Of a DNA stretch of 64,000 nucleotides, positions 47,762 to 57,494 are shown in pieces. Under the pieces are notes generated by a model. It saw only the letters and a program-made list of their open reading frames with translations, was not told where the DNA came from and made no database searches. The DNA comes from Proteiniphilum saccharofermentans (lineage in GTDB: Bacteria > Bacteroidota > Bacteroidia > Bacteroidales > Dysgonomonadaceae): the NCBI RefSeq assembly GCF_900095135.1, contig NZ_LT605205.1:4278001-4342000 (forward strand). Reading direction: 5' to 3'. The translations under genes and the position numbers were made by a program. The stretch's first letter is position 1. Each line of letters opens with the position of its first letter.

Positions 47762-47769
47762 CAAAACTA
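47762..47769 (-). promoter_or_regulatory. Possible -7 promoter box for GH28
   Basis: TAGTTTTG on the minus strand fits TAnnTTTG and lies 57-64 bp before the GH28 start, downstream of the terminator of the preceding susC-susD operon. No matching -33 element is visible. Confidence 0.3.
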
Positions 47770-47868
47770 TAATTTATTGAGTAATAAAGTAGAGTATAAA
47801 TTGGTTTTATAAGGCAGACAGATTGACTTATCACTGAAATATCGGTGTTAATGCTAAGGTCAGAAATT

Positions 47869-47915
47869 AAAAAAATCTACTTGCCCATTCAACAAATAGG
47901 CAAGTAGATTTTTTT
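47869..47915 (-). terminator. Intrinsic terminator after second susD
   Basis: Perfect 17-bp arms, 47869-47885 and 47899-47915, pair around a 13-base loop. The core is CTACTTGCC/GGCAAGTAG, with an A-run on one end and a T-run on the other. On the minus strand it lies 28 bp after the susD stop codon and ends in a T-tract. Confidence 0.9.
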
Positions 47916-47942
47916 GTGGAAAGTTACTCTAAAGAGACACTA

Positions 47943-49757
47943 TTAATATCCTGGATTCTGATCTTCGGAACTCAAACCTTCATTGATATCAATAGCCGAC
48001 TGGGGAATCGGTCTGTAAAGTTTCTCACCGATAGGATCTGATCCCAGGTTGCCGGAAAGATAGTCATAGTTGTAGGTATAGAACATATCTTTCAGCATGC
48101 CTGTACGTCGCAGTTCGGGCCAACGTCCGGAATACTGGCCGGCCAGTTCTTTTCCGGACTCTTTCAGGTACGCTTCCAACGCACCTTTCTGCGAAGTAGG
48201 CAACTGAACGGTTAAAGGAGTACCATCTTTGGAATTACCCGGACGGGCAAGCACGCTGTTGATATATGTTTGTGCTTCCGAATAATTTTCTTCGCCGATG
48301 CACGCTTCAGCATATAATAACATTGTTTCGGAGAGGGAAGCAAGTACAATATCCCTGTAGCTCTGAGTCTGACTAAAGACCACTAACCGGTCCATATCGA
48401 ACTTCTTAATCCCCGGCTGACTAAAGTCATTATTGAATCCTGAACGCCAGTAGGTCTCATTCTCTTTTTGGGTTGGAAAATGTTCGAAAAAGGGATATAT
48501 CCTCAAATAATTACCCCCGTTCGGGTTCAATGCATTCACAGGAGGCACGTTCGCATACTCGGGGCACCATTTCTGTAAGAATTCCTTCGCACCGGGGATC
48601 AGATTATTGTTGTTATCTGTCATGGTCACATCGTTAAACTGGCCATTCGATACGCCATTGGTCAGCTGGATATAATCTTCGAACATCTCTGCCGATCTGT
48701 CCCAGGCACGCGGGTAAATAGCGGTAATAGCATTTACCCCGGGAATATTTTTACCCTGATAGTAGTCATAGTAATATTCCCAGATTGATAACATGAAAGT
48801 GGCTTCATAACGTGCATCATTCTTGCCAAACCATGAATTTAAGGCCCAACTGGGATATAGGCTGCCAGCCATGTATTTGTGACCTCTTTCGTTACCCCCC
48901 AGATAAGGACCAAATACGGACTCCTGGTTGTTACCGTTAGTGGTACTTGTTATGGATTCAGCATCGTATTGTATGGAAAAGATAAATTCTTCGTTATTCT
49001 CATTCGAAGGGCTCCACAGTTCTTCCATGCTGTATTTCAATCCTCCTCTGCTCGAGATCACACTTGATGCATATTCTTTTGCTTTCGTAAAGTCACTCTG
49101 GTTCTTTAAATCCCATCCACGGGTCAGATAAACTTTTGCCAGATAATGATTGACAGCATCTTTGCATATCTGTCCGTCTGTTTTCGTTTGAGGCAGAGGA
49201 CCGGCCAGGGAACTTTCCAGCTTACCAATCACATAATCGTAGGAAGCCTCTAAAGACATTCTCGGCATATCCATCCGGGGGGATTGTGTATATTCATCAT
49301 TGACCACGATACCTCCAAACTGTTCAATTAATAGAAAATGCAGAAATCCCTTAAGGAAATCATATTCTGCCTGATACAGATTTTTATCGGCTTCGCTGAT
49401 ATCGGCTATAGAGAGATAATGTTCGGCAGTATTTACCTGTTGCAAAACATTATAACAATTCGAATAGAAACTGCTTACATCGCCATTGGTATCATATAAA
49501 CGCACATAGTCATAAATTCCGTTCTCCGTCATACCTCTCGGCATTTGGTAAAGGTCGGTACCGGCCAATAAAACCAACGGTGCTTCCCTGTAAATATTTC
49601 TCAGGCTGCTGTACACATTCACTCTCAGCGTTTGGTATCCCTCTGCCGTTGAGTATAAATCAGTATTTGAAATACCCGCTTTATTATCTTCATCAAGGAA
49701 TCCGCTACAGCTATAGAATGAGATTACTAAGATAATTGAATAAATTATTGGTTTCAT
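47943..49757 (-). CDS. susD: SusD/RagB family glycan-binding lipoprotein
   Basis: This 604-residue lipoprotein has its signal ending at SFYSC (Cys18), followed by SGFLDEDNKAGIS. SusD features are ADKNLYQAEYDFLKGFLHFLLIEQFGG near 130, the SETMLLYAEACIGEENYSEAQTYINSV helices near 490, and a C-terminal YRPIPQSAIDINEGLSSEDQNPGY. It is 5 bp after its susC on the minus strand and is followed by a strong terminator, so this pair forms a two-gene operon. It differs clearly from the SusD at 35.6 kb in length and sequence, so the two pairs probably take different fragments of pectin. No regulator gene adjoins this pair. Confidence 0.95.
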   Translation of the reverse strand: MKPIIYSIILVISFYSCSGFLDEDNKAGISNTDLYSTAEGYQTLRVNVYSSLRNIYREAPLVLLAGTDLYQMPRGMTENGIYDYVRLYDTNGDVSSFYSNCYNVLQQVNTAEHYLSIADISEADKNLYQAEYDFLKGFLHFLLIEQFGGIVVNDEYTQSPRMDMPRMSLEASYDYVIGKLESSLAGPLPQTKTDGQICKDAVNHYLAKVYLTRGWDLKNQSDFTKAKEYASSVISSRGGLKYSMEELWSPSNENNEEFIFSIQYDAESITSTTNGNNQESVFGPYLGGNERGHKYMAGSLYPSWALNSWFGKNDARYEATFMLSIWEYYYDYYQGKNIPGVNAITAIYPRAWDRSAEMFEDYIQLTNGVSNGQFNDVTMTDNNNNLIPGAKEFLQKWCPEYANVPPVNALNPNGGNYLRIYPFFEHFPTQKENETYWRSGFNNDFSQPGIKKFDMDRLVVFSQTQSYRDIVLASLSETMLLYAEACIGEENYSEAQTYINSVLARPGNSKDGTPLTVQLPTSQKGALEAYLKESGKELAGQYSGRWPELRRTGMLKDMFYTYNYDYLSGNLGSDPIGEKLYRPIPQSAIDINEGLSSEDQNPGY

Positions 49758-49762
49758 TTTGA

Positions 49763-52700
49763 TTAGAATTTTAAATTAATACCTACTTGATATGTGATAG
49801 TGGAAGGCCCGTTCCCGTTTTGGAGAGAGGTCGTTGCATATTCCGGATCCCAACCTATATAATCGGTAAAAGTAAAAGGATTCAACACGTTCACATAAAC
49901 ACGGGCATATGAAATACCGGATCTGTGAAGCAGACTTGCGGGGAGTGAGTAACCCAGCGTAATATTTCTTACTTTCACGAATGAAGCATCCTGGTATCTT
50001 CCGTTGCCACCATAAAAATTACCTGTAAACCCGTTTATGGGGTATTTGGCATTCGGCGTTTCAGTGGAAGTTCCCCATGGCGCCCATGCCTGGCCGTTCT
50101 CATCGATGGTGAATGGCATACTCCAATCGAAACGGGGTACATCGCCCGGAATATAATAATCCATATTCACTTTGGGGCGTCCCCGTTGATTATTACCTGC
50201 AGGACTGAACTCAGCCAGAAAATTATCGTCAAGAAAGACTCCCTGTCGGGTATATATATTAAATCCGAAATCGAAGTTCTTGTAAGTCAGGCTTGAGTTG
50301 ATACTACCGGTCCATTTCGGATCAACCTGTCCCAGAATAATCCTGTCTTCGGTTGTCATTTTACCATCGCCATTGGTATCTATCGCCCTGGCATAACCGG
50401 GTTGGAGAGCTCCCATATCGGTACGCTGCTGTGCGCTCATCGCACTCCATTCAGCATGACTGTATACACCATCTACCAAATAATCGTATATCACATTGAT
50501 CGGTTTACCAATAAATCGGGCTTCATTGACCACATCTTCCTTTCTACCGTATAAGCTCCGGATAGCATTTTTATTCATTGCAAAAACAAGTGTGGTTCTC
50601 CAGTCCCAATCTTTTGTCTTTACGTTGAGGGTATTCAAGGTAACTTCAAAACCTCTGTTATTTACAGAACCTATGTTATCCACCATGCTCGATACTCCTG
50701 ACTCAATCGTGAGCGTTCTGTTCATTAGTAATCCGTCTGACAGTTTATCATACAAGTCGATAGTCCCGTTAACCCTGCTATTAAAAAAAGCAAAGTCGAT
50801 CCCAAAGTTAAGTTCTCTGGTCTTTTCCCAGGTCAGGTTTGTATTCACCGGCGCTCCGGTACCAAAACCGGAAACAATATTCCCGTTGAAATCATAATAA
50901 ACAGTATTGCCTGTATTAGGAGCTGCCTGCGTACCATACGCCGAAACCCCGTTATTATTCCCTGAAAATCCATAACTCAAACGCAGTTTCAGGTTGTCTA
51001 ACCAGCTTTGCTGTTGCAGGAACGACTCCTCAGAAATCCTCCAGGCCGCAGCCACCGACGGGAATGCCGCCCACTTGTTCGCCAGCTTTGAACTTCCATC
51101 ATAGCGAACTGTACCTGTCAACATGTATTTACCTGCAAAATCATAATTTGCCCTGGCGGCATACGACAGCAAAGAGGTTTGTGAGTAGGAACTGTTACTG
51201 TTTCCATACTGCACCGTACCGTTAAAGATATTATACCATTCCGAGTTGTAGGGGAAATCTTCGGCATACACGTTGAGCCTCTCATACTGAGTTTTATACA
51301 TAGAACTGATCAGTGTAAGATTCAAATTATGCAAGCCGGCAAAACTCTTTTGATAATTCACCACATTGTCCCATGTCCAGTCAAAATATTCCCTGTTGTC
51401 ATTGGCAGCCTGGTTTCTTGTACGATTAGCATTGGCTTCCCTGTAGTAACCAATCCGGGTGCGGTTGAAACGGGGTGAAAGAGTGGTTCTGAACGAGAGG
51501 TCCTTTATTGGCCTGAACTCCAGAAATGTACTTGCCAGCACATCAAAACGACGGGTCTCATTAGAACCTGACTCAATCTCGATGAGCGGGTTGGCCGATG
51601 AGGTAAAATTACCGTCTCCCTGTATCTCTGCTGCAATTCCCGGTTGTTCGATCAATTTCCCTTCATCATCATAGGCTTTCAACACATTGGGCAAGCGTAA
51701 CAAATCCCTGTAACCATACTGGGAACCGGTATTCACTATTTGATGTGAAAGGATGAAATTGGCACCGGCAGAAAATTTATCATTTATCTCATGGTTTATA
51801 GATCCGTTAAGGGAGTACTTATCCATCTGTTCCAGGAGGAAGTTTCCGACTTCATTTTGAAATCCCATACCTATATTATAGGTGATATTTCCTCCCATTC
51901 CCATTATATTTAAATAATGGTTCTGCTGCGATCCGCTCTTGGTCCCTAAAGAAAGCCAATCGGTATAATCTTCATTATAAAGGGCTGTGTTGACTATCTT
52001 GGAGTTCTGTGTAACAGCATTTCTATCTGAGGCGGTAAGAATATATTTATTATTGGTGCCGTCCCATGTATAATACCTTGAAGTACGAAAATCTATCCAT
52101 TCCCTTCCATCCATAAAGTCGGGAATCCTGGCAATATTCCTTACTCCATAATATCCGTCGTAGGAAACGGTAGTTCTGGTAACCTGCGCAGCACTGCCTT
52201 TTGTCTGGACAATGACCACACCGTTGGAGCCACGCGAACCATAAATCGCTGTAGATGAAGCATCTTTAAGCACATCGATCTTTTCTATATCCGAGGGATT
52301 AAGAAAGTCGATATCTCCCACTATAACCCCGTCGACGACATACAACGGGTTGCCTCCCTGTAATGAGTTTTGTCCACGAATCTGAATGTTGAACGAAGCT
52401 CCCGGTCTGGTAGAATTGGTAATAATATCCACACCGGCTGAAGCTCCTTGTAAAGCGCCCATTACAGAACTTGTTCCTATCGAAGTAATCCTGTCAGAGG
52501 AAACAGAACTGATGGAACCCGTCAGGTCACTCTTTTTCATTGTACCATACCCTACAACCACCACTTCTTCGAGGCTGGCAACATCTTCTTCCATTGTAAT
52601 ATTCACAACACTACCGGTAACAGGTACTTCAATATCCTTCATACCGATGTAAGATACCTGCAGTACATCGGCCGGGCCCGGCACGGAGAGTGTGTAATTT

Positions 52701-52897
52701 CCGTTGATATCAGTAGCTGAACCGATACCGGTACCCTTTACCATCACATTGGCACCAATAATAGGTTCGCCCTGTGTATCTCTCACTACACCACTGATTG
52801 TTCTATCCTGAGCAAAAACACTCAGGGAACAAAAAAACAGCAGTAGCAATCCGACTGAAAATCTCAGCCTCATCTTAAATTCATTTTTCTTGTTCAT
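49763..52897 (-). CDS. susC: SusC/RagA family TonB-dependent transporter
   Basis: This 1044-residue outer-membrane transporter starts with a signal peptide ending SVFAQ, then a carboxypeptidase-regulatory-like domain (about 32-115, ISGVVRDTQGEPIIGANVMV), the TonB-box-like LEEVVVVGYG, and the plug (about 125-230, with IQIRGQNSLQGGNPLYVVDG and DASSTAIYGSRGSNGV). The barrel runs to the C-terminal ITYQVGINLKF. It is partner to the SusD gene 5 bp downstream. A second in-frame ATG (MRLRFSV) lies eight codons in and might be the real start. The upstream gap to the broken uxaB carries no clear promoter consensus. Confidence 0.95.
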   Translation of the reverse strand: MNKKNEFKMRLRFSVGLLLLFFCSLSVFAQDRTISGVVRDTQGEPIIGANVMVKGTGIGSATDINGNYTLSVPGPADVLQVSYIGMKDIEVPVTGSVVNITMEEDVASLEEVVVVGYGTMKKSDLTGSISSVSSDRITSIGTSSVMGALQGASAGVDIITNSTRPGASFNIQIRGQNSLQGGNPLYVVDGVIVGDIDFLNPSDIEKIDVLKDASSTAIYGSRGSNGVVIVQTKGSAAQVTRTTVSYDGYYGVRNIARIPDFMDGREWIDFRTSRYYTWDGTNNKYILTASDRNAVTQNSKIVNTALYNEDYTDWLSLGTKSGSQQNHYLNIMGMGGNITYNIGMGFQNEVGNFLLEQMDKYSLNGSINHEINDKFSAGANFILSHQIVNTGSQYGYRDLLRLPNVLKAYDDEGKLIEQPGIAAEIQGDGNFTSSANPLIEIESGSNETRRFDVLASTFLEFRPIKDLSFRTTLSPRFNRTRIGYYREANANRTRNQAANDNREYFDWTWDNVVNYQKSFAGLHNLNLTLISSMYKTQYERLNVYAEDFPYNSEWYNIFNGTVQYGNSNSSYSQTSLLSYAARANYDFAGKYMLTGTVRYDGSSKLANKWAAFPSVAAAWRISEESFLQQQSWLDNLKLRLSYGFSGNNNGVSAYGTQAAPNTGNTVYYDFNGNIVSGFGTGAPVNTNLTWEKTRELNFGIDFAFFNSRVNGTIDLYDKLSDGLLMNRTLTIESGVSSMVDNIGSVNNRGFEVTLNTLNVKTKDWDWRTTLVFAMNKNAIRSLYGRKEDVVNEARFIGKPINVIYDYLVDGVYSHAEWSAMSAQQRTDMGALQPGYARAIDTNGDGKMTTEDRIILGQVDPKWTGSINSSLTYKNFDFGFNIYTRQGVFLDDNFLAEFSPAGNNQRGRPKVNMDYYIPGDVPRFDWSMPFTIDENGQAWAPWGTSTETPNAKYPINGFTGNFYGGNGRYQDASFVKVRNITLGYSLPASLLHRSGISYARVYVNVLNPFTFTDYIGWDPEYATTSLQNGNGPSTITYQVGINLKF

Positions 52898-53221
52898 GTT
52901 TATTCACGTTTAGTAAATCAATTTATCAATAGTATTAACTCTCTAACAATAATTCATCTTATCAACAATATCGTTTTGTACGATTTTCAATCTCGCCGGA
53001 TCATCACTTGGAAGAGCGTAAACTTTTACCCGACCCTACTATTCTGTTAATCTAACTCTCCGCATCAGATTAAGAGATATTACATTTCATAAATATCATA
53101 TTTACTTTTTTAACTTATGGCAAATTAAATAATAAACCACAAGACAGAGGGCGACAGATTGTTTTTTAAAGGGTGGTATTTTGATTTATCAGGTATTCAG
53201 ATCGTATCACAGCGTAACATC
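52898..53221. other. Gap upstream of second susC
   Basis: This 324-bp AT-rich stretch lies between susC and the uxaB remnant. It must hold the leftward susC promoter, but I see no TAnnTTTG box with a spaced TTTG and no open frame resembling a protein. Confidence 0.5.
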
Positions 53222-53536
53222 TGTCTTAAAGATAGCAATAGGGGTTCACGATACTATCAATACAACGTACCAACGAAACTTCTTTCACTGCCTGTTTATT
53301 TTTAATTCCTTCGAGATACACATGGTACATACAATCCTGCTCTTCAAACAGTCTTTTGATGGTCTCTCCCTCAGGAATAGGCTGCACCACAGCAATGCCA
53401 TGATTCATAATCCCCTCATCATTGGCCTTGTTGATCATCCAGTCCACAAAGGCCCTCAAGAAGTTTCCTTCACCAAATTGAAGGATTCTTACCGGTATAC
53501 GGGTTTCTGCACAGTTGTTTTGTTGAGTTCTTTCAT
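53222..53536 (-). pseudogene. uxaB: Truncated, frameshifted tagaturonate reductase (uxaB)
   Basis: The minus strand encodes the first ~100 residues of altronate oxidoreductase (tagaturonate reductase), and nothing more. The start at 53536 gives MKELNKTTVQKPVY, then a one-base frame change near 53490 leads into RILQFGEGNFLRAFVDWMI, the hallmark N-terminus of UxaB, followed by VVQPIPEGETIKRLFEEQD, YHVYLEGIKNK and VKEVSLVR. The reading frame stops at 53226 and the rest of the ~480-residue protein is absent. This gene would have reduced tagaturonate to altronate. Its loss is consistent with the UxaE route in region 2 having taken over. Confidence 0.85.
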
Positions 53537-53871
53537 TTGATTGTTTTAAATATATTATATTGAATAATTATCTTACGTGAATTACGTTTCGAAAAAACAT
53601 TATAAAAGCCCGATAATCAGTATTATTTAACACTTCATATCAATAACCCAACAATCTATAAATAAATATAAGCTTGTTTATGCCGGCAAAGCTACAGATT
53701 TTTTATTAATCTGTAATCGATAAAACAATCTGTCCACCCTATAAAACCAATTTATACCATCATTCATTTATAAATAAATAGTAATATTGCAAACTGTAGA
53801 TCTAAACTGTCGATTCACTAAATCGAAAAACAAGGACGAATTAATTTAATCGATTAAAAATAAAAATAAGT
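53537..53871. other. Control region upstream of GH105 operon
   Basis: This 335-bp AT-rich stretch precedes the rightward operon that runs to the end of the window. A TAATATTG sequence around 53780 preceded by AATAAATAG resembles the kduI promoter (AATAAATAG TAACTTTG) but differs from the -7 consensus by one base and has no -33 TTTG. Confidence 0.45.
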
Positions 53872-55056
53872 ATGAAGAAAACGTCAGTACTGCTTTTAAT
53901 GCTTATTCCCATTTTCATGATAAATTGTAACGGCGGGAAAGAAACACCGGCCGATCCCTACTATGTGAGAATGGCCGACTCGGAAATGCAAAGGAATCCG
54001 GAAAGCTGGATGATTGACTTTGTGAAAACCATCAAATGGAACTATACACACGGCCTGGAATTACAGTCTATCCTCCAGGTATGGGAAAAGACCAGCGACG
54101 AAAAATATTTTAACTATGTCGAAAATTATGCAGACACCATGGTCAATGAAGACGGTACCATCAAGACATATAACCTGGAGCGATACAATATCGATCACAT
54201 CAACCCCGGGAAAATATTATTCCCTGTGTATAAAAGAACAGGAAATGCCAAGTATCTGAAAGCGTTGCAATTGCTCAGAAGCCAGATGGAAACACATCCG
54301 CGCATTTCCAACGGAGGTTATTGGCATAAACAGATTTACCCACACCAGGTATGGCTGGACGGATTGTATATGGCATGTCCCTTTCTTGCCGAATACGGAC
54401 AAACATTTAACGAACCAGCCCTATTTGATGAGGTAGCACTGCAGCTAACCACTGCCTGGGAAGACCTGATCGACGAAGAGACCGGACTGTTGTACCACGG
54501 ATGGGATGAAAGCCGTGAACAGCGTTGGGCCGATCCCGTAACGGGAAAATCGCCTAACTTCTGGTCGAGGAGTATCGGGTGGTACATGATGGCGTTGGTA
54601 GATGTACTTGATTTTATGCCGGAAAATCATCCGAAAAGAAATGATATTATTGATAAACTGAACAAACTATCTTCTACGATTGATCAATATCGCGATCCCG
54701 AAACCGGTATGTGGTATCAGGTAACAAACCTGCCCGACAGAGAAGGGAACTATCCGGAGTCTTCCGGTTCCATCATGTTTATCTATACATGGGTGAAAGG
54801 GGCTCAAAAAGGTCATTTGCCGAAGGAATTTGCCGAAAAAGGTGCAACCGCTTACAACCAGTTCCTGAAACAATTTATCCGTGAGAACAGCAATGGCACC
54901 ATTTCCGTCACCAGCGTATGCTCTGTGGCCGGATTAGGCGGAGAGAAGGTGTACCGCGACGGCAGTTTCGAATACTATATTTCAGAGCCGGTAAGAGATG
55001 ACGATCCCAAAGCAGTAGGCCCGTTTATCATGACAAGCATACTGCTGGACAGGTAA
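53872..55056 (+). CDS. GH105 unsaturated galacturonyl/rhamnogalacturonyl hydrolase
   Basis: This 394-residue lipoprotein (lipobox MINC, Cys19) has the (alpha/alpha)6 barrel of GH105. It hydrolyses the unsaturated uronic acid left at the non-reducing end by pectin lyases, by a hydration mechanism. Family signatures are the YPHQVWLDGLYMACPF segment near 155-170 with the catalytic Asp, WSRSIGWYMMALVDVL near 232, and TGMWYQV with SSGSIMFIYTW later. It opens a rightward operon and is followed after 11 bp by a pectate lyase fusion that would generate its substrate. A lipoprotein form is less common than cytoplasmic GH105 enzymes and suggests periplasmic or surface action. Confidence 0.9.
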   Translation: MKKTSVLLLMLIPIFMINCNGGKETPADPYYVRMADSEMQRNPESWMIDFVKTIKWNYTHGLELQSILQVWEKTSDEKYFNYVENYADTMVNEDGTIKTYNLERYNIDHINPGKILFPVYKRTGNAKYLKALQLLRSQMETHPRISNGGYWHKQIYPHQVWLDGLYMACPFLAEYGQTFNEPALFDEVALQLTTAWEDLIDEETGLLYHGWDESREQRWADPVTGKSPNFWSRSIGWYMMALVDVLDFMPENHPKRNDIIDKLNKLSSTIDQYRDPETGMWYQVTNLPDREGNYPESSGSIMFIYTWVKGAQKGHLPKEFAEKGATAYNQFLKQFIRENSNGTISVTSVCSVAGLGGEKVYRDGSFEYYISEPVRDDDPKAVGPFIMTSILLDR

Positions 55057-55067
55057 AAAATTCAACG

Positions 55068-57467
55068 ATGAACTTACAATCATCCACAATCACACTAGTG
55101 CTGATGCTTCTGCTTATTTCAGCCGGAGTATCAGCACAGGTTCCTGCCTTCCCCGGTGCAGAAGGTGCCGGTAAATACACTATCGGCGGCAGAGGAGGCA
55201 AGGTATTGTACGTCACCTCCCTGGAAGATTCTAACGAGCCTGGCACATTACGGTGGGCTGTTGCACAGAAAGGTACACGGACTATTCTTTTTCAAGTATC
55301 CGGGCAGATTCGCCTGAAAAGCCCCCTGAGAATCAATAACGGCTATCTCACCATTGCCGGCCAGTCTGCTCCCGGCGACGGTATCTGTATCAGCGACTAT
55401 GAAACAATCGTCAGCGCTGATAATGTGATCATCCGTTTTCTCCGCTTCCGCCTCGGTGATGAAACGAAACGGGCTGTGGATGCCCTTTCGGGATACAGAA
55501 ACGAGAATATCATCATAGACCACTGCAGCATGAGCTGGGCTATCGACGAGTTATCCTCTTTCTACGATAATAAAAACTTCACTATGCAGTGGTGTTTCAT
55601 CACCGAAAGCCTGAAAAACTCTGTACATGGAAAAGGCAAACATGGCTACGGAGGTATTTGGGGAGGTCACAACGCTTCTTTTCACCACAATCTCTTTGCA
55701 CACAACGATAGCCGGAATCCGCGTTTCTGCGGCAGCCGTTATTCCAACCAATCTGATCAGGAAAGGGTGGATTTCAGGAATAATGTGATCTACAACTGGG
55801 GTTCGAACAATATTTACGCGGCCGAAGGGGGCAGTTATAATGTTATCAATAACTATTATAAATATGGGCCTGCTTCCAATAACCGTTCCAAAAAACGCCT
55901 TATAAATCCGGATGCGGACAATGGTGAAAACAAACAACCGGCCGGCACCTATGGTCGTTTTTTTCTCACAGGCAACTATCTGGACGGGAGCCCGGAAATA
56001 ACTGCAGACAACAGCATGGGAATTGAAATGGGTAGTACATTCACAAAGTTTGCCCCGGATGTCACGTTGAAAGATATTATAGCCAGGGAAGAATTTTCAT
56101 TCTTACCGGTCACTACGGACAAGGCGGAAGAAGCCTATGAAAAAGTGCTGGAATATGGAGGATGTGCTCTGGTAAGGGATGTGCATGATCTACGGTATGT
56201 GGATAACGTAAAAAACCGCTCCTACTCATTCGAAGGGTCGGCAGGAAGCACCCACGGGCTGATCGACAGCCATACCGATGTGGGTGGATGGCCTGAATAT
56301 AAGACTTACAACAGCTATACCGATTCTGACAATGACGGTATTCCTGACGGATGGCTCGAGAAAAATTATCCCGGAAAAAAGTCCAATGAACTACACAGTA
56401 GTGGATATACCTATCTCGAGATATATCTCAACAGCCTGGTCAACCATCTGATGGGTGGAAATTCAAAGGTATTCCCTTTTTGTACGCGGAGTGAAAATGA
56501 GAAAGCGGAGGTAGAATTCAAGGAGGATAGAACCGGTGAAAAAATAGATGTTTTCATCAATAATCTCTTTTTCACCTCATTTATTTATCCAGAGACACTT
56601 AAGAAACCGTGTCTTTATCCCATTCTCACACCGTCAGGAAAATTTATTACAAGAGGGTATCCCCTGGATCCGAGACCTTATGAGAGGGTTGACCACCCCC
56701 ATCATGTGGGATTATGGTTTAACTTCGGCAATGTGAACGGACTCGACTTTTGGAATAATTCATCTGCCATTGCACCGGAAAGAAAAAAAGAATATGGCTC
56801 CATCAGGCTCGACTCCATCATAGAATTAAATTCCCAAAAGGGTAAACTGACAACCCTCTCGTCATGGGTCGACTACCAGGAAGAAAAGCTGCTCTCAGAG
56901 AAGACAACCTATATCTTCAGCGGAGTTGGCAACGAGTACCGGTTTATCGAAAGAACATCGCAGTTGACGGCCGAGCAGGAAGTTACATTCAGGAGCAATA
57001 AGGAGGGATTTTTCGGCTTACGGGTAGACAGGGCGTTTGAGACTCCTGAGGATAAGCCGGTAAAAAGATTGGATGTGTCAACGAAACTGGCTGAAGAACC
57101 GTTTATATATAATGAGGGTGTCAATGGTGTGTACCGGAACCGTGAGGGATTAACCGGCGAAGCCGAAGTATGGGGTAAAAGAACACCCTGGGTTGCATTG
57201 CGTGCCCAAAAAGAGGGAGAGATCATTACCCTCGTTATTTTAGATCACGAGCAAAACCCCAATTATCCGGGATGGCCACATGCACGCGGGTACGGATTAT
57301 TTTCGATGAACAACCTGGGCGGTGACGGAATGGACAAGAGTGCCGATCCAATCGAAATCCGATTAGAATCGGGAGAGTCTATCTCTTTCAGACACAAACT
57401 GGTGATAGGTGGCGATTTGAGCGACGAGGAAATCAATAATCTAATGTATCGTTTCAACAAACAATAA
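55068..57467 (+). CDS. Pectate lyase (PL1) fused to DUF6807 (PmoA-like) domain
   Basis: This 799-residue exported protein (signal to about 24, GVSAQ) joins two domains. Residues ~27-465 form a PL1 pectate lyase beta-helix: FPGAEGAGKYTIGGRGG, TLRWAVAQKGTRTILFQVSG, IIDHCSMSWAIDE near 150 and HHNLFAHNDSRNPRFCG near 205-217 with the catalytic Arg. A DSDNDGIPDGWLEKNYPG segment near 420 is the usual calcium-loop ending. Residues ~480-799 are a DUF6807/PmoA-like domain: LYPILTPSGKFITRGYPLD, DHPHHVGLWFNFGNVNGLDFW and TPWVALRA. DUF6807 proteins are normally separate and often pair with Gfo/Idh/MocA genes, as in the next gene here. The reading frame is open throughout, so the fusion appears real. Confidence 0.85.
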   Translation: MNLQSSTITLVLMLLLISAGVSAQVPAFPGAEGAGKYTIGGRGGKVLYVTSLEDSNEPGTLRWAVAQKGTRTILFQVSGQIRLKSPLRINNGYLTIAGQSAPGDGICISDYETIVSADNVIIRFLRFRLGDETKRAVDALSGYRNENIIIDHCSMSWAIDELSSFYDNKNFTMQWCFITESLKNSVHGKGKHGYGGIWGGHNASFHHNLFAHNDSRNPRFCGSRYSNQSDQERVDFRNNVIYNWGSNNIYAAEGGSYNVINNYYKYGPASNNRSKKRLINPDADNGENKQPAGTYGRFFLTGNYLDGSPEITADNSMGIEMGSTFTKFAPDVTLKDIIAREEFSFLPVTTDKAEEAYEKVLEYGGCALVRDVHDLRYVDNVKNRSYSFEGSAGSTHGLIDSHTDVGGWPEYKTYNSYTDSDNDGIPDGWLEKNYPGKKSNELHSSGYTYLEIYLNSLVNHLMGGNSKVFPFCTRSENEKAEVEFKEDRTGEKIDVFINNLFFTSFIYPETLKKPCLYPILTPSGKFITRGYPLDPRPYERVDHPHHVGLWFNFGNVNGLDFWNNSSAIAPERKKEYGSIRLDSIIELNSQKGKLTTLSSWVDYQEEKLLSEKTTYIFSGVGNEYRFIERTSQLTAEQEVTFRSNKEGFFGLRVDRAFETPEDKPVKRLDVSTKLAEEPFIYNEGVNGVYRNREGLTGEAEVWGKRTPWVALRAQKEGEIITLVILDHEQNPNYPGWPHARGYGLFSMNNLGGDGMDKSADPIEIRLESGESISFRHKLVIGGDLSDEEINNLMYRFNKQ

Positions 57468-57494
57468 ATTATTCACCCTTTAAATTGTAATAAA

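Noticed and set aside
53181-53540. Plus-strand open frame of 119 codons
   Set aside because: It overlaps the uxaB relic in antisense; the minus-strand homology explains the conservation.
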